Origin: Ditylenchus dipsaci
Taxonomy: Eukaryota > Nematoda > Chromadorea > Rhabditida > Anguinidae
DNA: 64,000 nucleotides
Assembly (NCBI GenBank): GCA_004194705.1
Contig: SADC01001345.1
Span: forward strand, 124,001 to 188,000
Direction of reading: 5' to 3'
The notes beneath the pieces are model-generated. The model had not been told where the DNA came from and ran no database searches. It was given only the letters and a program-made list of their open reading frames with translations. Position numbers and translations under genes: made by a program. Shown one piece after another: positions 1 to 10,480 of the stretch (its first letter is position 1; each line of letters starts with the position of its first letter).

Positions 1-960
1 TGCACGATAAATTTCAATTGGAACAACAAAAAACAACAACAAGGTTAACAAATAAATTTAATCAAACAAAAAACAACAAAAGGTTAACGAATAAATTTAA
101 TCAAACAAAAAACAGCAATTTCCATCTAATATTATCAAAGTCTTATTCGAGGCATCTGCTAACGCAGCGTTCATAGTCGTTTATTGCCAGAAGAAAGCTG
201 TTTAATCGCTTACACGATAATTCCCGTCAATTCTGCCGTTAAAAAAATGTTCTAAATTGCGGAAAAGTATGAGCACGCATTTAAAAAATGCAGCTGATAA
301 ATAACAAACTAAAAATAAAAGATATTAGATAAAAAATCTTTACATTGCAATTTTCGTGCGCTTTTCAAAGGCTTTTTTTGATAACCAAGTCAAACGTGTA
401 ACTTTTGACTGAAACTTTTACCTGCGAGAAACTTTAAAAAGTAATGCCGTCTGACAAGCTTTACACGCTACAGGAGAGAGCAAACTGTGTCTTTTGGCAT
501 CACGAATCACAGAACCTCAGTCGATCGCCGGTCGACGCGTTGATATTTGCTCATGTTTACGCACGAGAAATTTGACGGGAGTTAAAGTTTGAATTTTCAG
601 TATTTTTATTCAATATCTTTTATTATAAACTTTTTATAGTTATATATATTTTAAAATGCACTTTTCGTAAATAAAATTTTGTTTTACTTTTACCGATTAA
701 CTTCTTTAACACACTTCATGAGACCGAAATCCATTCATCATACCAACACTGAAATTACATCATAAACAGTATATACATTCATAATAACATAAGAACAAAA
801 GGCAGATAACAAATGATAAAAATAAAAAATATAAATAATAAAAGTAGTATTTTTTCAAAATGGCGTCTTGTTTCTCTGCGCATATAACATATAGTCTACT
901 CAAAATTTCAAAAAAAAAACTTTAACAAAAATTAAAGTTGAATTTTGTTTAAAATAATAT
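1..960. other. AT-rich non-coding DNA
   Basis: I see no coding exon here. Near the left end a unit of about 48 bases containing GGTTAACRAATAAATTTAATC occurs about twice in tandem (roughly 22-115). The rest is low-complexity AT-rich sequence, with a short inverted pair around the words TTCCCGTCAA (about 226) and TTGACGGGAG (about 571). A piece near 660-790 (TTTACCGATTAACTTCTTT, ACACTTCATG) recurs near 7,335-7,430. Confidence 0.5.
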
Positions 961-974
961 TCAAGAAAGACATT

Positions 975-1741
975 TGAAATTAATTAATCTGAAATTGATT
1001 AATCATGTAGTAGTCAGATGGAGATCAGCACACATGTAAATATGCAAACAAATGCTCAAATGCATATTTAAAGTGTAATGGGCTGTACTTCCAAGAAGCT
1101 ATATTTGCTAAATATTGACATGATTGCAATAATAACTGAAAAACAAGATAATGAACATTCCTAAGATATTAACAGTAATAAAAAAACATTAATGAAACCA
1201 ACATGCTACTATACCATCTGTCATCCAAATAATATACAGGATGTCTTTTTGAAAAAAATGGCAAGTTGTGGTTTCACTATCACGATGTAACGAATAAATG
1301 CTGATTTTAAAGTCAAAGATGGGACACGCACTTGGTATTCTGAGTTTCCCATAATAAAAATATTTTGTTAACTAACCTTTGCCCTCAAAATATGAGAAAA
1401 TTTTGACTGCTTGACTAACATTTTCATCACTCCAACTGGTCAAAAGTTAACTTTAAGGCTCAGCGGTTTAACAACATTTAATCACTATGTAGTTCAGTTC
1501 ATAGCTACAAAAGCTATTTTACAGAAATATTTTCAAAAATCTTATTGTCGAAATGTGGTCTTTTGAAAAAAAATCGGATTCTCTAAAAAATGACCTAAAA
1601 TACAAGTTTTTCCAATTTCTCCGATTTTCGGTCTTTTTCAAAGAATGATTTTTTAATTGATTGATTTATTAATTGATTTTTTCAAAAGGTTATATCTCAA
1701 GTTGTCGTTCCAGGAAGTTACGCTGAAATGAAGTGAAGTGG
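975..1741. repeat. Dispersed repeat, copy A (matches 8,955-9,682)
   Basis: From the word CAAGATAATGAACATTCC (about 1,144) to GTCGTTCCAGGAAGTTACGC (about 1,720) this stretch matches a second copy near 9,100-9,682 almost base for base, in the same orientation, with small indels. Upstream similarity is weaker. There is no coding potential. The right end overlaps the left arm of the inverted repeat at 1,690-2,145, so that palindrome is probably part of, or inserted at the edge of, this element. Identity was judged by eye. Confidence 0.8.
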
Positions 1742-2145
1742 GAGCCGTGAAATTTTGACTATTAGAAAAATTTATCAAGAAAATTTTATTTTATTCACAA
1801 TTTGCAAATTCTGAGGACAGATTGGTGCTCGGCGTGGTCGATTTGCTTATAAAAGTGCGATCAGATTATTTAAAAGAAGTCATCAAAAATCGAGATTTTG
1901 TCTTGGTCCCCCTTACGATTTTGCTGTTTCAACCACAGGGGGGACCAAGGCAAAATCTCGATTTTTGGATGACTTCTTTTTAATAATCTGATCGCACTTT
2001 TATAAGCAAATCGACCATGCTGAGCACGAATATGGCCTCAGAATTGGCATATTAATAATATAAAAAAATACGTTAAATTTTCCAAATGTCAAAATTTCAC
2101 ACCGACCATTACTTCATTTTGACGTAACTTCCCGGAGTGACAGTT
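1690..2145. repeat. Long inverted repeat (fold-back element)
   Basis: The two arms are imperfect reverse complements. The left arm (about 1,690-1,912) includes TGGTCGATTTGCTTATAAAA and the right arm (about 1,935-2,145) includes TTTTATAAGCAAATCGACCA. The arms meet around a short loop flanked by TTGGTCCCCC and GGGGGGACCAAGGC. The same ACCAAGGC word marks several other inverted repeats in this window. No ORF and no clear target duplication were seen. Confidence 0.8.
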
Positions 2146-2381
2146 TATTTAAGTTTTTTTTTGCACTTTCCGATGCAAAATTAGTAGCGCTTTTAAATAA
2201 ATTATAAAAGATTTTAGAGAACCCCTTTATTCGTCACGAAAATCTCTTTTTAGAGTGAAAAAAGGTGTTCGAAAAAACAAATATTCCGATTTAGCAAAGT
2301 AATTCTCGAAATTTTTTGCATCACTTGCAGATTGTTTTCACTAGGATAAAAGCGCGTGTAATTATGCGTCGAATAATATAT

Positions 2382-2626
2382 TACCGTATTTTCTCTAATA
2401 GAGTCCCTAAATTGTTACTAAATTGTTAATTGTAATTCGCCTTTGCGACCGACTTTTCGGTTTTGAGCGCCCTGCATGTTATATACCAAAATGTAGGTGG
2501 GAATCCGGGCTAAATTTTGGCACATAACATACATGGGGCTTAAAACCGAAAAATCGGTCGCAAAAGCGAATAACAATTTTAAAAGCACCTCTTTTGGAGA
2601 GGGGCTCTATTAGAAGAAATACGGTA
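2382..2626. mobile_element. MITE, TACCGTATTT family (variant interior)
   Basis: It is bounded by TACCGTATTTTCTCTAATAG on the left and CTATTAGAAGAAATACGGTA on the right, which are reverse complements of each other. The interior is itself palindromic, with TTGCGACCGACTTTTCGG and CCGAAAAATCGGTCGCAA. Several other elements in the window share these termini but have a different conserved interior. It is probably a non-autonomous DNA transposon; I could not assign a superfamily with confidence. Confidence 0.8.
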
Positions 2627-3434
2627 TTTGGATATTGGAGTGAAAAAAAAAGCTGACATACCTTTAAAAGAAAAATACTCTGCAATTTCAGAAATTTCCA
2701 ACATGACACTTTTAAAAAGCCCGCATTTTCCAATAATACCTTCTTTTCCGCAAAAGTTAATTTTTTCTTGTGTAAAAATAGTAGGAGAATTCGATAGAGC
2801 ATCGCAAAAAATTAGGTATTTCAATACCGCTCTTCTAGAGGCTTTTTAAGTCTACCTTGAACTTTTGAAAAACCATTTTTTTTAACTTAAAAGGCTCATT
2901 TCTCAAAATTAAAATTTTTTCTGCAAAAACTATAGATGCTAGAATATTCAACTCAATCTCAGGGTTCTAACGAGCTATCACATTCTATAATTGTCAAATT
3001 GAATCACTTCGAATTATTTAATATTAAGAAAAACTCCAGATTTTGAGAAATTTCAAATATATATTTTTTAAATTGGCGCGTTTTCCACCAACGAAGGCAC
3101 TTTTAAAATAGCAAACACGCATTTACTTACCTAAAACCACATACTTTACAAGATAGGAGTGAAAAAAAATTCGTCAAAATCCGAGGTAACAAAATTAATA
3201 AGGAACTGGTCCAAAATTACAGAAATCAGTTATAAAAGATTACAATTAGTGAAATTTATAAGAATGCTAATGCGCTGTCAAGGTGTATGGTTGACATACC
3301 TGATTGATCTAAGTGAACACTCTTAACGGTTTTTAATAATTTTTGACCCACTTGAGAATAACTGAGTAGAAATTTCGACCCTAGTAGCGAATACCTCCCC
3401 TCCCTAAATTCTTTTCAAGTTTTTAATTTTTTAA
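2627..3434. other. AT-rich intergenic DNA
   Basis: I find no coding exon, RNA gene or clear repeat boundary in this stretch. The short open frames near 2,628-2,849 are low-complexity and show no splice-site context. Confidence 0.4.
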
Positions 3435-3810
3435 ACTTAAAGGACCATCGCCGTTGATGACAATGGCAATTTAAAGTTTTTGAATTGGCGGGGGACAGCC
3501 GGAAATGTGGAAAATATTTTCGAATTATTTTTTATATGCATTTAAAATTTAAATTCTATGAATTAGATGAGGCGAATTAACAGTTATTAATAATAGGTTA
3601 TTGTTCAATGGAAGTCCGCTAAATCGTCCGATCTGACATTGTCAAGCAACGCTGGCTCGACTAGTAAAAGGTTTTTTTATTTTGAACAAATTGTAATCGT
3701 AAACAAAAAATAATTCGAAATATATTTTCGCAATAAAAGATCTGTCCCCGCGAATTCAAACACTCGAAATTGCCATTGTCATCAATGGCGATGGTCCTTT
3801 AAGTAAAGAG
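3435..3810. repeat. Inverted-repeat element
   Basis: The left arm (about 3,435-3,535) contains AAAGGACCATCGCC and TGACAATGGCAATTT. The right arm (about 3,700-3,810) contains AAATTGCCATTGTCAT and GGCGATGGTCCTTT. The arms are about 100 bases each with some mismatches, and the spacer of about 165 bases is unique. It is a fold-back or MITE-like element. Confidence 0.75.
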
Positions 3811-4106
3811 TGCCCAAATATATGTTCTAGACCCAGAAGAAGTGTGGTCAAAAAAATATTGGCCATGTTTTACAAAACGGAAAACTCAAATAGTAATATT
3901 TGTAAAGAAAAGCATTGGAAAGTTTTTTTAGCTAATAAAGATGTCAACTTATAACTTTTGGTAATATTTACAAAAAATAAATAAAAACATGTTTCGTTAC
4001 CTCACCGACCGATGCATTTTTAATCGAAAAATGATGTCATTTTCTTGAAATCAGTATAAATAGCTGCCTGCTCCGTCGATATGTTCAGGAAAATAGTTGA
4101 CCATAA

Positions 4107-4888
4107 TTAAGTTAGTAAGAAATAAATTGGCACGGACGGGGTTGACGTAACAGTCGACTCTTTATTAGACAACACACCACAAACAAGACGAGGCATACAG
4201 TGAGATACTAAAATGAGGCTCTTGGCTTCTTCCACTTCACTTCGGCCCATGGCCAGAGACTTCTTCGCTGCTTCCAGGTAGATGCCAGCCCCATTCAGAG
4301 TCCACTTGCCTCGGTTCATTGCTGCTCGACTGCGGGTGATCATGTCTCGGGTGGTCATGCTGCTGTTCGTCTTCCCTCCATCCAGAGCCAGGCCGTGCGC
4401 AGTTTGATTTGGGAGCGTGCTGCGAGTCCATCCTTCTTGCTGAGCCGGTGTCTCTACTCCATGAGGTGCAGGGATCCAGTCGATATCCGCCACTTCGTCG
4501 CTGCAGGTACCCATGTCGCGAAGACCAGAAGTCGGAACGGTAGTTGGTTTAGAACCCGGGTCACATGCACTAAACTTAAAATCGCCCACAGTATCGGTAT
4601 GCCACACAGGCTTCATGCTTTCACTATCAACGGTACGGGTGACCTCAATCAAATCCTTATCCACAATCACACTATCACCAACGGTACGGGACTCAGCCCT
4701 AATCAACGGTCCTACTTGATCGGTCACGAATATGGCGGGTGCGCCTCGCTCAAGTAGTTCCCGGATCTCACGCAAACGGTCAGCAATCTGCTCGGTAGCG
4801 GTCGCTCCCATTAAGGGTAGCTGCTTGAGCAATTCGCCACCCACACAATAGTACCTCCATCAGGAGTTTTTCCAAAGATTTTACTCAT
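4107..4888 (-). CDS. Unrecognised minus-strand ORF, possibly retroelement-derived
   Basis: This GC-richer island differs in base composition from its AT-rich surroundings. Reading leftward, an ATG at 4,888 opens MSKIFGKTPDGG. A one-base frame break near 4,842 then leads into an uninterrupted frame of about 245 codons (LLKQLPLMGATATEQI, then IREILERG-like helical sequence, then Thr/Asp/Ser-rich sequence, and ending near an AATAAA at about 4,160). I recognise no catalytic motif, zinc knuckle or signal peptide. The isolated GC-rich island, lack of visible introns and a possible decayed relative near 11,060-11,290 suggest a transposon or retroelement ORF. A domesticated or host gene is possible. 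The coding call is moderate and the identity is unknown. Confidence 0.45.
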
Positions 4889-5201
4889 CACAAATAATCG
4901 AGAGCACAAAAGATTTAATCACAATTTAGATTCACCGAGGAACAGAGAAATAATGATTTCAAACCCTAGGGCCGACAATTTATTCGGTACGAGATAGGGG
5001 TGGAACGGAATTCCGATTTCCGTCTTCCGATTTCCGGCACTTTTTCTCTTCCGTTTTCCGATTTCCGATTTCCGAAAAATAGGGCGAATTTCGGAAATTT
5101 CGGAAGAAAATAGTTCACTTGAAAAATATTTTCGAAGTATTTTTTGCAGAAATGTCTTGCAAGGAAATGGAAGTTACAGCTTTGCGGAGCGTACACACTC
5201 A

Positions 5202-5300
5202 TTTGGGCGGAACTCATTTGGGCGCTCTCATTTGGGTGAAACTCATTTGGGCGCCCTTGTTTGGGCGACCTCATTTGGGCGCCTCGTTTGGGCGCCATTA
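5202..5300. repeat. Short tandem repeat of CTCATTTGGGCG-type units
   Basis: About seven imperfect copies of a unit of roughly 12-18 bases built on CATTTGGGCG run head to tail. They abut the left end of the inverted-repeat element at about 5,291. The matching right end (6,392-6,412) has the reverse-complement word GGCGCCCAAATGAG, so these repeats look like a terminal region expanded on one side. Confidence 0.75.
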
Positions 5301-6412
5301 CTATATAGTGATTTTAAAATTATTTAAATAGTCTGAAAGGCTATGCTAACTTCCGAGGTAGCATGTGAACCATCGAGTACCTGCCTAAAAAGAGTATCCA
5401 GCTCCACAATCCAAAAATTTTAGATTTTGTCAAAAAAATTTAAAACCATTGTATTGTACTCAAAACCAAGCGTTTAACATGGTTTAATGATACCCAAACA
5501 GCAACTTTACTAAAAAAAAGCTCGTGCCGAGGTAGGTACGTGACTTAAAAAAGTATCTATTTGAATAATTTTGACACCGGTGTCAAAATTATCTCCCTCT
5601 CCCCCGATCCTCGGTGTGAAGTGTTACTTTATTACTTAAATCATGACGATAAACGACTTAACTTGCGACCATATACTTAGAACTCATTTAGCTAGTTAAA
5701 ATGGAGATGAAAAATAAAGTTTACACTCAGATTGACTCGAACCAGCAACCTCGCTGACGTGTATATGAAGCTCCGCAGCAACCCACCCCAATTTAGACCA
5801 AGTGCTCGTCCACTCGGATCAAATTTTTTTAAATGCTTTTTCGGGTTTCGAAACAATTTTTCTGCACTAATTCGAGCATGCTGAAGATGGTTCGACAATG
5901 GTAAAATCACGCTTTTATCGAGAAATTTTCGAGTTATTGCTAACGATTGATTTTGATAAATCAAGAATTAGCAATAATTCAAAATTTCTCGATAAAACGT
6001 GATTTTACCACTGTCAAACCATCTTCAGCATGCTCGAATTAGTTCAGAAAAATAATCTTGGAATCCACAAACGTGAAAATTTTTTGATCCAAGTAGACGA
6101 CCACTTGGACATCCACCGCCGAGGTTGCTGGTTCGAATCCACCTGGGTGCACACTTCATTTTTTACCGTAATTTTAAATATAAAAAGACGAACGTTTGAC
6201 CGTTCAGGACATTTGGGTGAAAAACCCCTACTCAAAATAAACACCTACTCTGAAGTTACCTGGATATCAACCTGTCCAGGTGGTACTCAACCCTAGATTT
6301 GGGATTGAAAGTGGACCATTGAATGGGGATCTGTAACACTGAGGCTGGAGGTAAATATCACTGTTGAAGTTGAAATTCACTATATAATAATGGCGCCCAA
6401 ATGAGGGCGCCC
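5291..6412. mobile_element. Inverted-repeat element nested in the hAT-like element
   Basis: The left terminus GGCGCCATTACTATATAGTG (5,291-5,310) is mirrored by CACTATATAATAATGGCGCC near 6,378-6,397. It lies wholly inside the hAT-like element and encloses the tRNA-armed palindrome at 5,730-6,165. I saw no clear target duplication. The nesting implies at least two, and possibly three, successive insertions. Confidence 0.65.
5730..6165. repeat. Palindrome with a tRNA-like promoter in each arm
   Basis: The arms are reverse complements around a centre near 5,955 (left TCGAGCATGCTGAAGATGGT, right ACCATCTTCAGCATGCTCGA). Each arm ends in a tRNA T-arm/B-box word. On the minus strand it is GGTTCGAGTCA at about 5,733-5,743 after GGTTGCT. 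On the plus strand it is GGTTCGAATCC at 6,130-6,140 after GGTTGCT. A possible A box, TGGTCTAAATTGG, lies upstream on the minus strand. This looks like a tRNA-derived SINE unit duplicated head to head. It is not a functional tRNA. Confidence 0.7.
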
Positions 6413-6797
6413 ATGTGTACAACATTAAATTTTGGCACTAGGAAATTTTTTGAATTTCTTCCGATTTCCGTCTTCCGATTTCCGATTTCCGGCAGTTTTT
6501 TTCTTCCGATTTCCGACTTCCGGTTTTGAGAATTTTCTACTTCCGGTTCCGATTTTTGTTCCGACTTTTTTTGTCTTCCGTTCCAGCCCTGGTACGAGAC
6601 AAAACGGGTTTAAACTAGATTAATTTCTAGAGTTTCCTTTTGACGGTAATATCCTCTTTCAAACAGGTACTTTTGGCGCCAACGGTACATGTGGGATTTC
6701 GCAAATCCCCCTCACCTTACAAGTTACTTGAAAGCTCTGCGTAGCATAGTGTATTCTTTCCACAAATTTTTTTAAAATCAAAAATTTTTTCAGTAAC

Positions 6798-7010
6798 CAG
6801 GGTTCACAGATCGGAAATCGCGAAATAAGGATTTTTGTCTTAAAAAGCAGGTATTATACCAAAAAAACCAGGAAATTTTGCTATAAATCAGATCAATTTT
6901 GCACCCTGAGGGAGCGAGTACACAATGTCCTGATTTTCGACGATCAAAAATCAGGATTTGAATTCCGAAATTAGAAAATTTTTGATAAATCAGGACATCT
7001 GTGAATCCTG
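6798..7010. mobile_element. Short hAT-like MITE
   Basis: The termini CAGGGTTCACAGAT and ATCTGTGAATCCTG are inverted repeats. The word CAGTAAC directly flanks both ends (6,791-6,797 and 7,011-7,017), giving a 7- or 8-bp target duplication. At about 213 bp with no ORF it is a non-autonomous element. Confidence 0.82.
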
Positions 7011-7017
7011 CAGTAAC

Positions 7018-7459
7018 AGAACAATTAAACAAAACAAATAAATATAAATAAATTGAAAAATTAACATAAAAAATAATAATTTCACATACATATCTCATGT
7101 GTGGAAAAATATATCATGCTTGATTTTTGTAAAATTGGAATCTTCTCTTCTAACAACACGAATATTGGAGTTTATATTTCACTCAACAAGACGCTTAACA
7201 TTTACATCAAAAAAATTAAAAACTCAGCAAACTCAATATTGTATTATTGCCAAGAATGACCATAATTCAGGGCTCTCAGATGTTCATTTGTCCTTATTTT
7301 GGGTTATTTTTTTCAAATAAATAAAAGTTTGTTTCGCTTTTACCGATTAACTTCTTTGACACACTTCATGGGAATAAAACTCATTTAACTCGCCGATATT
7401 GTAATTGAATCATAAACACTATATACACATAATAATATCAATTTCGCACAGAGGTTTCT
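7018..7459. other. AT-rich intergenic DNA with a repeat fragment
   Basis: I find no supported gene. The words TTTTACCGATTAACTTCTTT and ACACTTCATG near 7,335-7,372 match sequence near 690-720, so part of this stretch belongs to the dispersed repeat also seen at the left end of the window. Confidence 0.45.
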
Positions 7460-7671
7460 TTTTTGGTCCAATTTTGTGGACTACATTTTTTTCTTTTTGC
7501 GGTCTTTCATATGCTTAACAACTTCAAATAATAATGTTTTTATCCAAAACTTCGACTAAAAATACTCGAAATATACTCGAAATCGAGTAATTTCTAGTGT
7601 TATTCGAAGTTTTTAGAGTTTCGAGTTCCGAGCGGAGTACTCGAAAATCTTGAGTACTCGACAACCCTAAG
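7460..7671. mobile_element. 5'-truncated copy of the TCGAG-rich hAT-like element
   Basis: The sequence matches the right part of the intact copy at 18,585-18,910, including ACTTCAAATAAT, runs of TACTCGAAATCGAGTAATTT and the right terminus GACAACCCTA. The left terminus TAGGGTTGTC is missing, so this copy is truncated or diverged on the left. Confidence 0.7.
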
Positions 7672-7679
7672 GATGCGTA

Positions 7680-8272
7680 ACGATAGGTTGGGGCAAAAAA
7701 GGTAACAAGATTTTCTGCAAAATTAATGAGTATAGAAATTATGTATACGGTTTCTTGGAAAATCACTCTAGAAACAGTCGACTAATATAACATCCAACTA
7801 AATTATCGAAACCATGGTCATGGTAACCTCTCAAAAGGTCGAAATTTAAAATTCTTTAAAATTTGGTGAATATTGATTTTTCACTTATAGAAACCTATTA
7901 TCGGTTGATAGTCATTTTGTTTTTTCATTCTATGTAATTTTTTTATTCCATGTTTTTTATTCTATGTAAATTCGCAAGCTTCTCGAACTATCTTTATGCC
8001 TAGATAAAAAAATCAATGATCTAAAAACAGAAAATACCTGGATACACTCTTCTACCTTTGGAGCCAGGTTTCATTGTTGTATCTGTGCATCTAATTTCTA
8101 CAAAAGAAATTTATCACAGTGCTCAAGTTGTTGTGGTTCAACTAGGCATGAAAAATTATTCTGGTATAAATTGGTAATTTTCAAATTTCCAAAAATTTTT
8201 TGACCTTTTGAGGGGTTATCAAGTGCAATAGCTCCAAATTATCAACAAATTTAAAAAAATCTTTCATTTTTT
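7680..8272. other. AT-rich intergenic DNA
   Basis: I see no gene, RNA or clear repeat boundary. A coding remnant begins immediately to the right on the minus strand. Confidence 0.4.
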
Positions 8273-8544
8273 TCAGTTATCGCGTGTGCTTAGCGCTTCT
8301 GCCTCAAACTTCGGTTGGACTGCTGAGCCCTCGTTCATAGGAGTCGATAATGTCGTGTGTAGATCGTTGTGAATCCTCTCGATAGTTTTCTGAAGTTTTT
8401 CAATAAATGGAAGCTGAGTCCGGTGAACTTGAAGTTTCCCACAACAAGAAATCGCATGTGTTCAGAATGAGCGAGTAAGTTGTGTTCGACGATGCATTTA
8501 TCAGTCTGATACCCCTGATCACAACTAAATGGCTGGCTGGCCAT
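8273..8544 (-). CDS. Minus-strand coding remnant or terminal exon, unrecognised
   Basis: Reading leftward from about 8,544, one frame gives FSCDQGYQTDKCIVEHNLL. After a frame change near 8,455 a second frame gives GKLQVHRTQLPFIEKLQKTI and continues to EAEALSTRDN and a TGA at 8,273-8,275. The mix of Cys and His near the start (CDQ, then KCIVEH and LLAH) is faintly reminiscent of a C2H2 finger but the spacing is not standard. Codon composition is clearly unlike the flanking AT-rich DNA. It could be the last exon of a gene, a pseudogene or a transposon remnant. I assign no function. Confidence 0.4.
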
Positions 8545-8954
8545 TCAAAACTACTAGCTAGCTTGTTTTTTTGAATCAAGCTGAATTTAAGCTGTTGAAT
8601 CTAAGCAAAAAAGTCTTGCTCTCTGCATCCTCTTGCAAACGAAAGATATCCTACAACAGAAATTCCATAAATTATTGCTAAAACCAGCGGAAAGTTACTA
8701 TGAACTATTGAAAATTTTACTACTTTTTCGTTAGATAAATAATTTCAAAGATGAACAACGATAGTTAATATCTTGTTTGCTAGTGAACTGCGCAACAGCT
8801 ACCTAGTTGTCAATCATCTGATTGTTTACGAGTTGAACTTCAAAAACACAAACTATTTTACATTAAATTTATAAATTAGAATACTGACGCAGAACTAAAA
8901 AATGATTTGTATTTATATTTTAATACATAGGCTTAAAATAATAATAACAGTTTA
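8545..8954. other. Intergenic DNA, nothing recognised
   Basis: No coding exon or repeat boundary was identified. The right part grades into the weakly conserved upstream portion of the dispersed repeat beginning near 8,955. Confidence 0.4.
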
Positions 8955-9682
8955 TGAAATTAATTAATTATGTATTATTAAAAAGATAACCAACACACTT
9001 GTAAATAATCAAATAAATGCTTATTTAAAGTGTCTGTGGTGTATTTTCAAGAATTATTTTCATAAAATATTGGCATAATTGCAATAATAACTAAATGAAC
9101 AAGATAATGAACATTCCTAAGATATTAACAGTAATAAAAAAACATTAATAAAAATCCACATGCTACTGTACCTATCTGCCAGCCAAATAATGTGTCTATT
9201 TTAAAAATAAAACATGTTTTAGTCAGACAGGTTGTGGTTTCACTATCACGATATAACGAATAAATGCTGATTTTAAATTTAAAGATGGGACACGCACTTT
9301 GGTATTCTGAGTTTCCCATAATAAAAATATTTTGTTAACTAACCTTTGCCCTCAAAATATGAGAAAATTTTGACTGCTTGACTAACATTTTCATCACTCC
9401 AACTGGTCAAAAGTTAACTTTAGGGCTCAGCGGTTTAACAACATCTAATCACTATGTAGTTCAGTTCAATAGCTACAAAAGCTATTTTACAGAAATATTT
9501 TCAAAAATCTTATTGTCGAAATATGGTCTTTTGAAAAAAATCGGATTCTCTAAAAAATGACCTAAAATACAAGTTTTTCCAATTTCTCCGATTTTTGGTC
9601 TTTTTCAAAAAAATTGATTTTTTTCAAAAGGTTATATCTCAAGTTGTCGTTCCAGGAAGTTACGCTAAATGAAGTAAAGTGG
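8955..9682. repeat. Dispersed repeat, copy B (matches 975-1,741)
   Basis: This is collinear with copy A. Shared words include CAAGATAATGAACATTCC, TGAGTTTCCCATAATAAA, CTAACCTTTGCCCTCAAAAT and TTCCAGGAAGTTACGCT. Unlike copy A it is not followed by the reverse-complement arm, and after 9,682 part of the interior (TTTTTCCAATTTCTCCGATT) is repeated once more. Confidence 0.8.
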
Positions 9683-10480
9683 TTTTTCCAATTTCTCCGA
9701 TTTTTGGTCTTTTTTTAAAGGGAATTGAATTTTTTGAAAAGGCCAAATCTCAACATTTTGAAAAAAAGTTTTCCATCTGAAGCTAAAGCTCGATTAAACG
9801 TTTTCATAATTGTTTTTGATCAGTTTCGGGCCTTGCATATGTAGATTATCAAGCACTAATTTGCAAGCTTATGCTCCAAGCTCCTCTTTATAATTAAAAA
9901 GACAACCTGCTACCCAATCAAGATCCGATTTTTTTTTCGGTTAGGCTTTAAAAAGGTGCGGTTTTCTCCAGAGATTCTTAAGTTTCCGCAAAGGCATTTT
10001 TTACACGTCTAGAACAGTGAATGATGAAATAAGTTTCGGAGCACTTAAAGTTACGAGGCAGGGTCACTAGTATAAAAATACGGTATCACGGCTTATTAGA
10101 GGAATTACGGTATTCAAAAAATTGACGTGACGCTACACCAGTTCATGAACTTTTCCAGCTGTACGAAGTCGCATTGCAATACGTGTGAAAAATTAAAATT
10201 TACCTGTCTAGCGAGCCTAAAATCACAAATATAAAGTTTTGAAAACAAACATCTCAAAGCAAAAAATAAAGGCTAAGCCAACCGGTGCGCGAATCCCACC
10301 ATTGCTGGATATCCCCGACATGTTTCACTGACATCCTTTCAGTGAAGTCTGCGACATCTACCTGAAAATAAGCTGTAAAAGGTGTGTATATTGGCTAAAG
10401 ACTAATGAAAAACCCAAGCTTTCACCCATATCACTAAAAAAGACAGACTTGAAGTAAAGGCATGTGGCAACTGTAAAATC
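9683..10480. other. Intergenic DNA with a MITE end fragment
   Basis: I find no gene. Near 10,073-10,115 the words ATACGGTA and CTTATTAGAGGAATTACGGTA match the right terminus of the TACCGTATTT MITE family, without the rest of the element. Confidence 0.45.

Larger units (their letters stand above)
4995..6591. mobile_element. hAT-like element with perfect 8-bp target duplication
   Basis: The termini TAGGGGTGGAACGGAA (left) and TTCCGTTCCAGCCCTG (right) are near-perfect inverted repeats, flanked by the identical octamer GTACGAGA at 4,987-4,994 and 6,592-6,599. An 8-bp duplication with CAGGG-type ends is the hAT signature. Subterminal regions carry repeats of CTTCCGATTTCCG. There is no transposase ORF, so it is non-autonomous. 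A second inverted-repeat element sits inside it. Confidence 0.88.
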
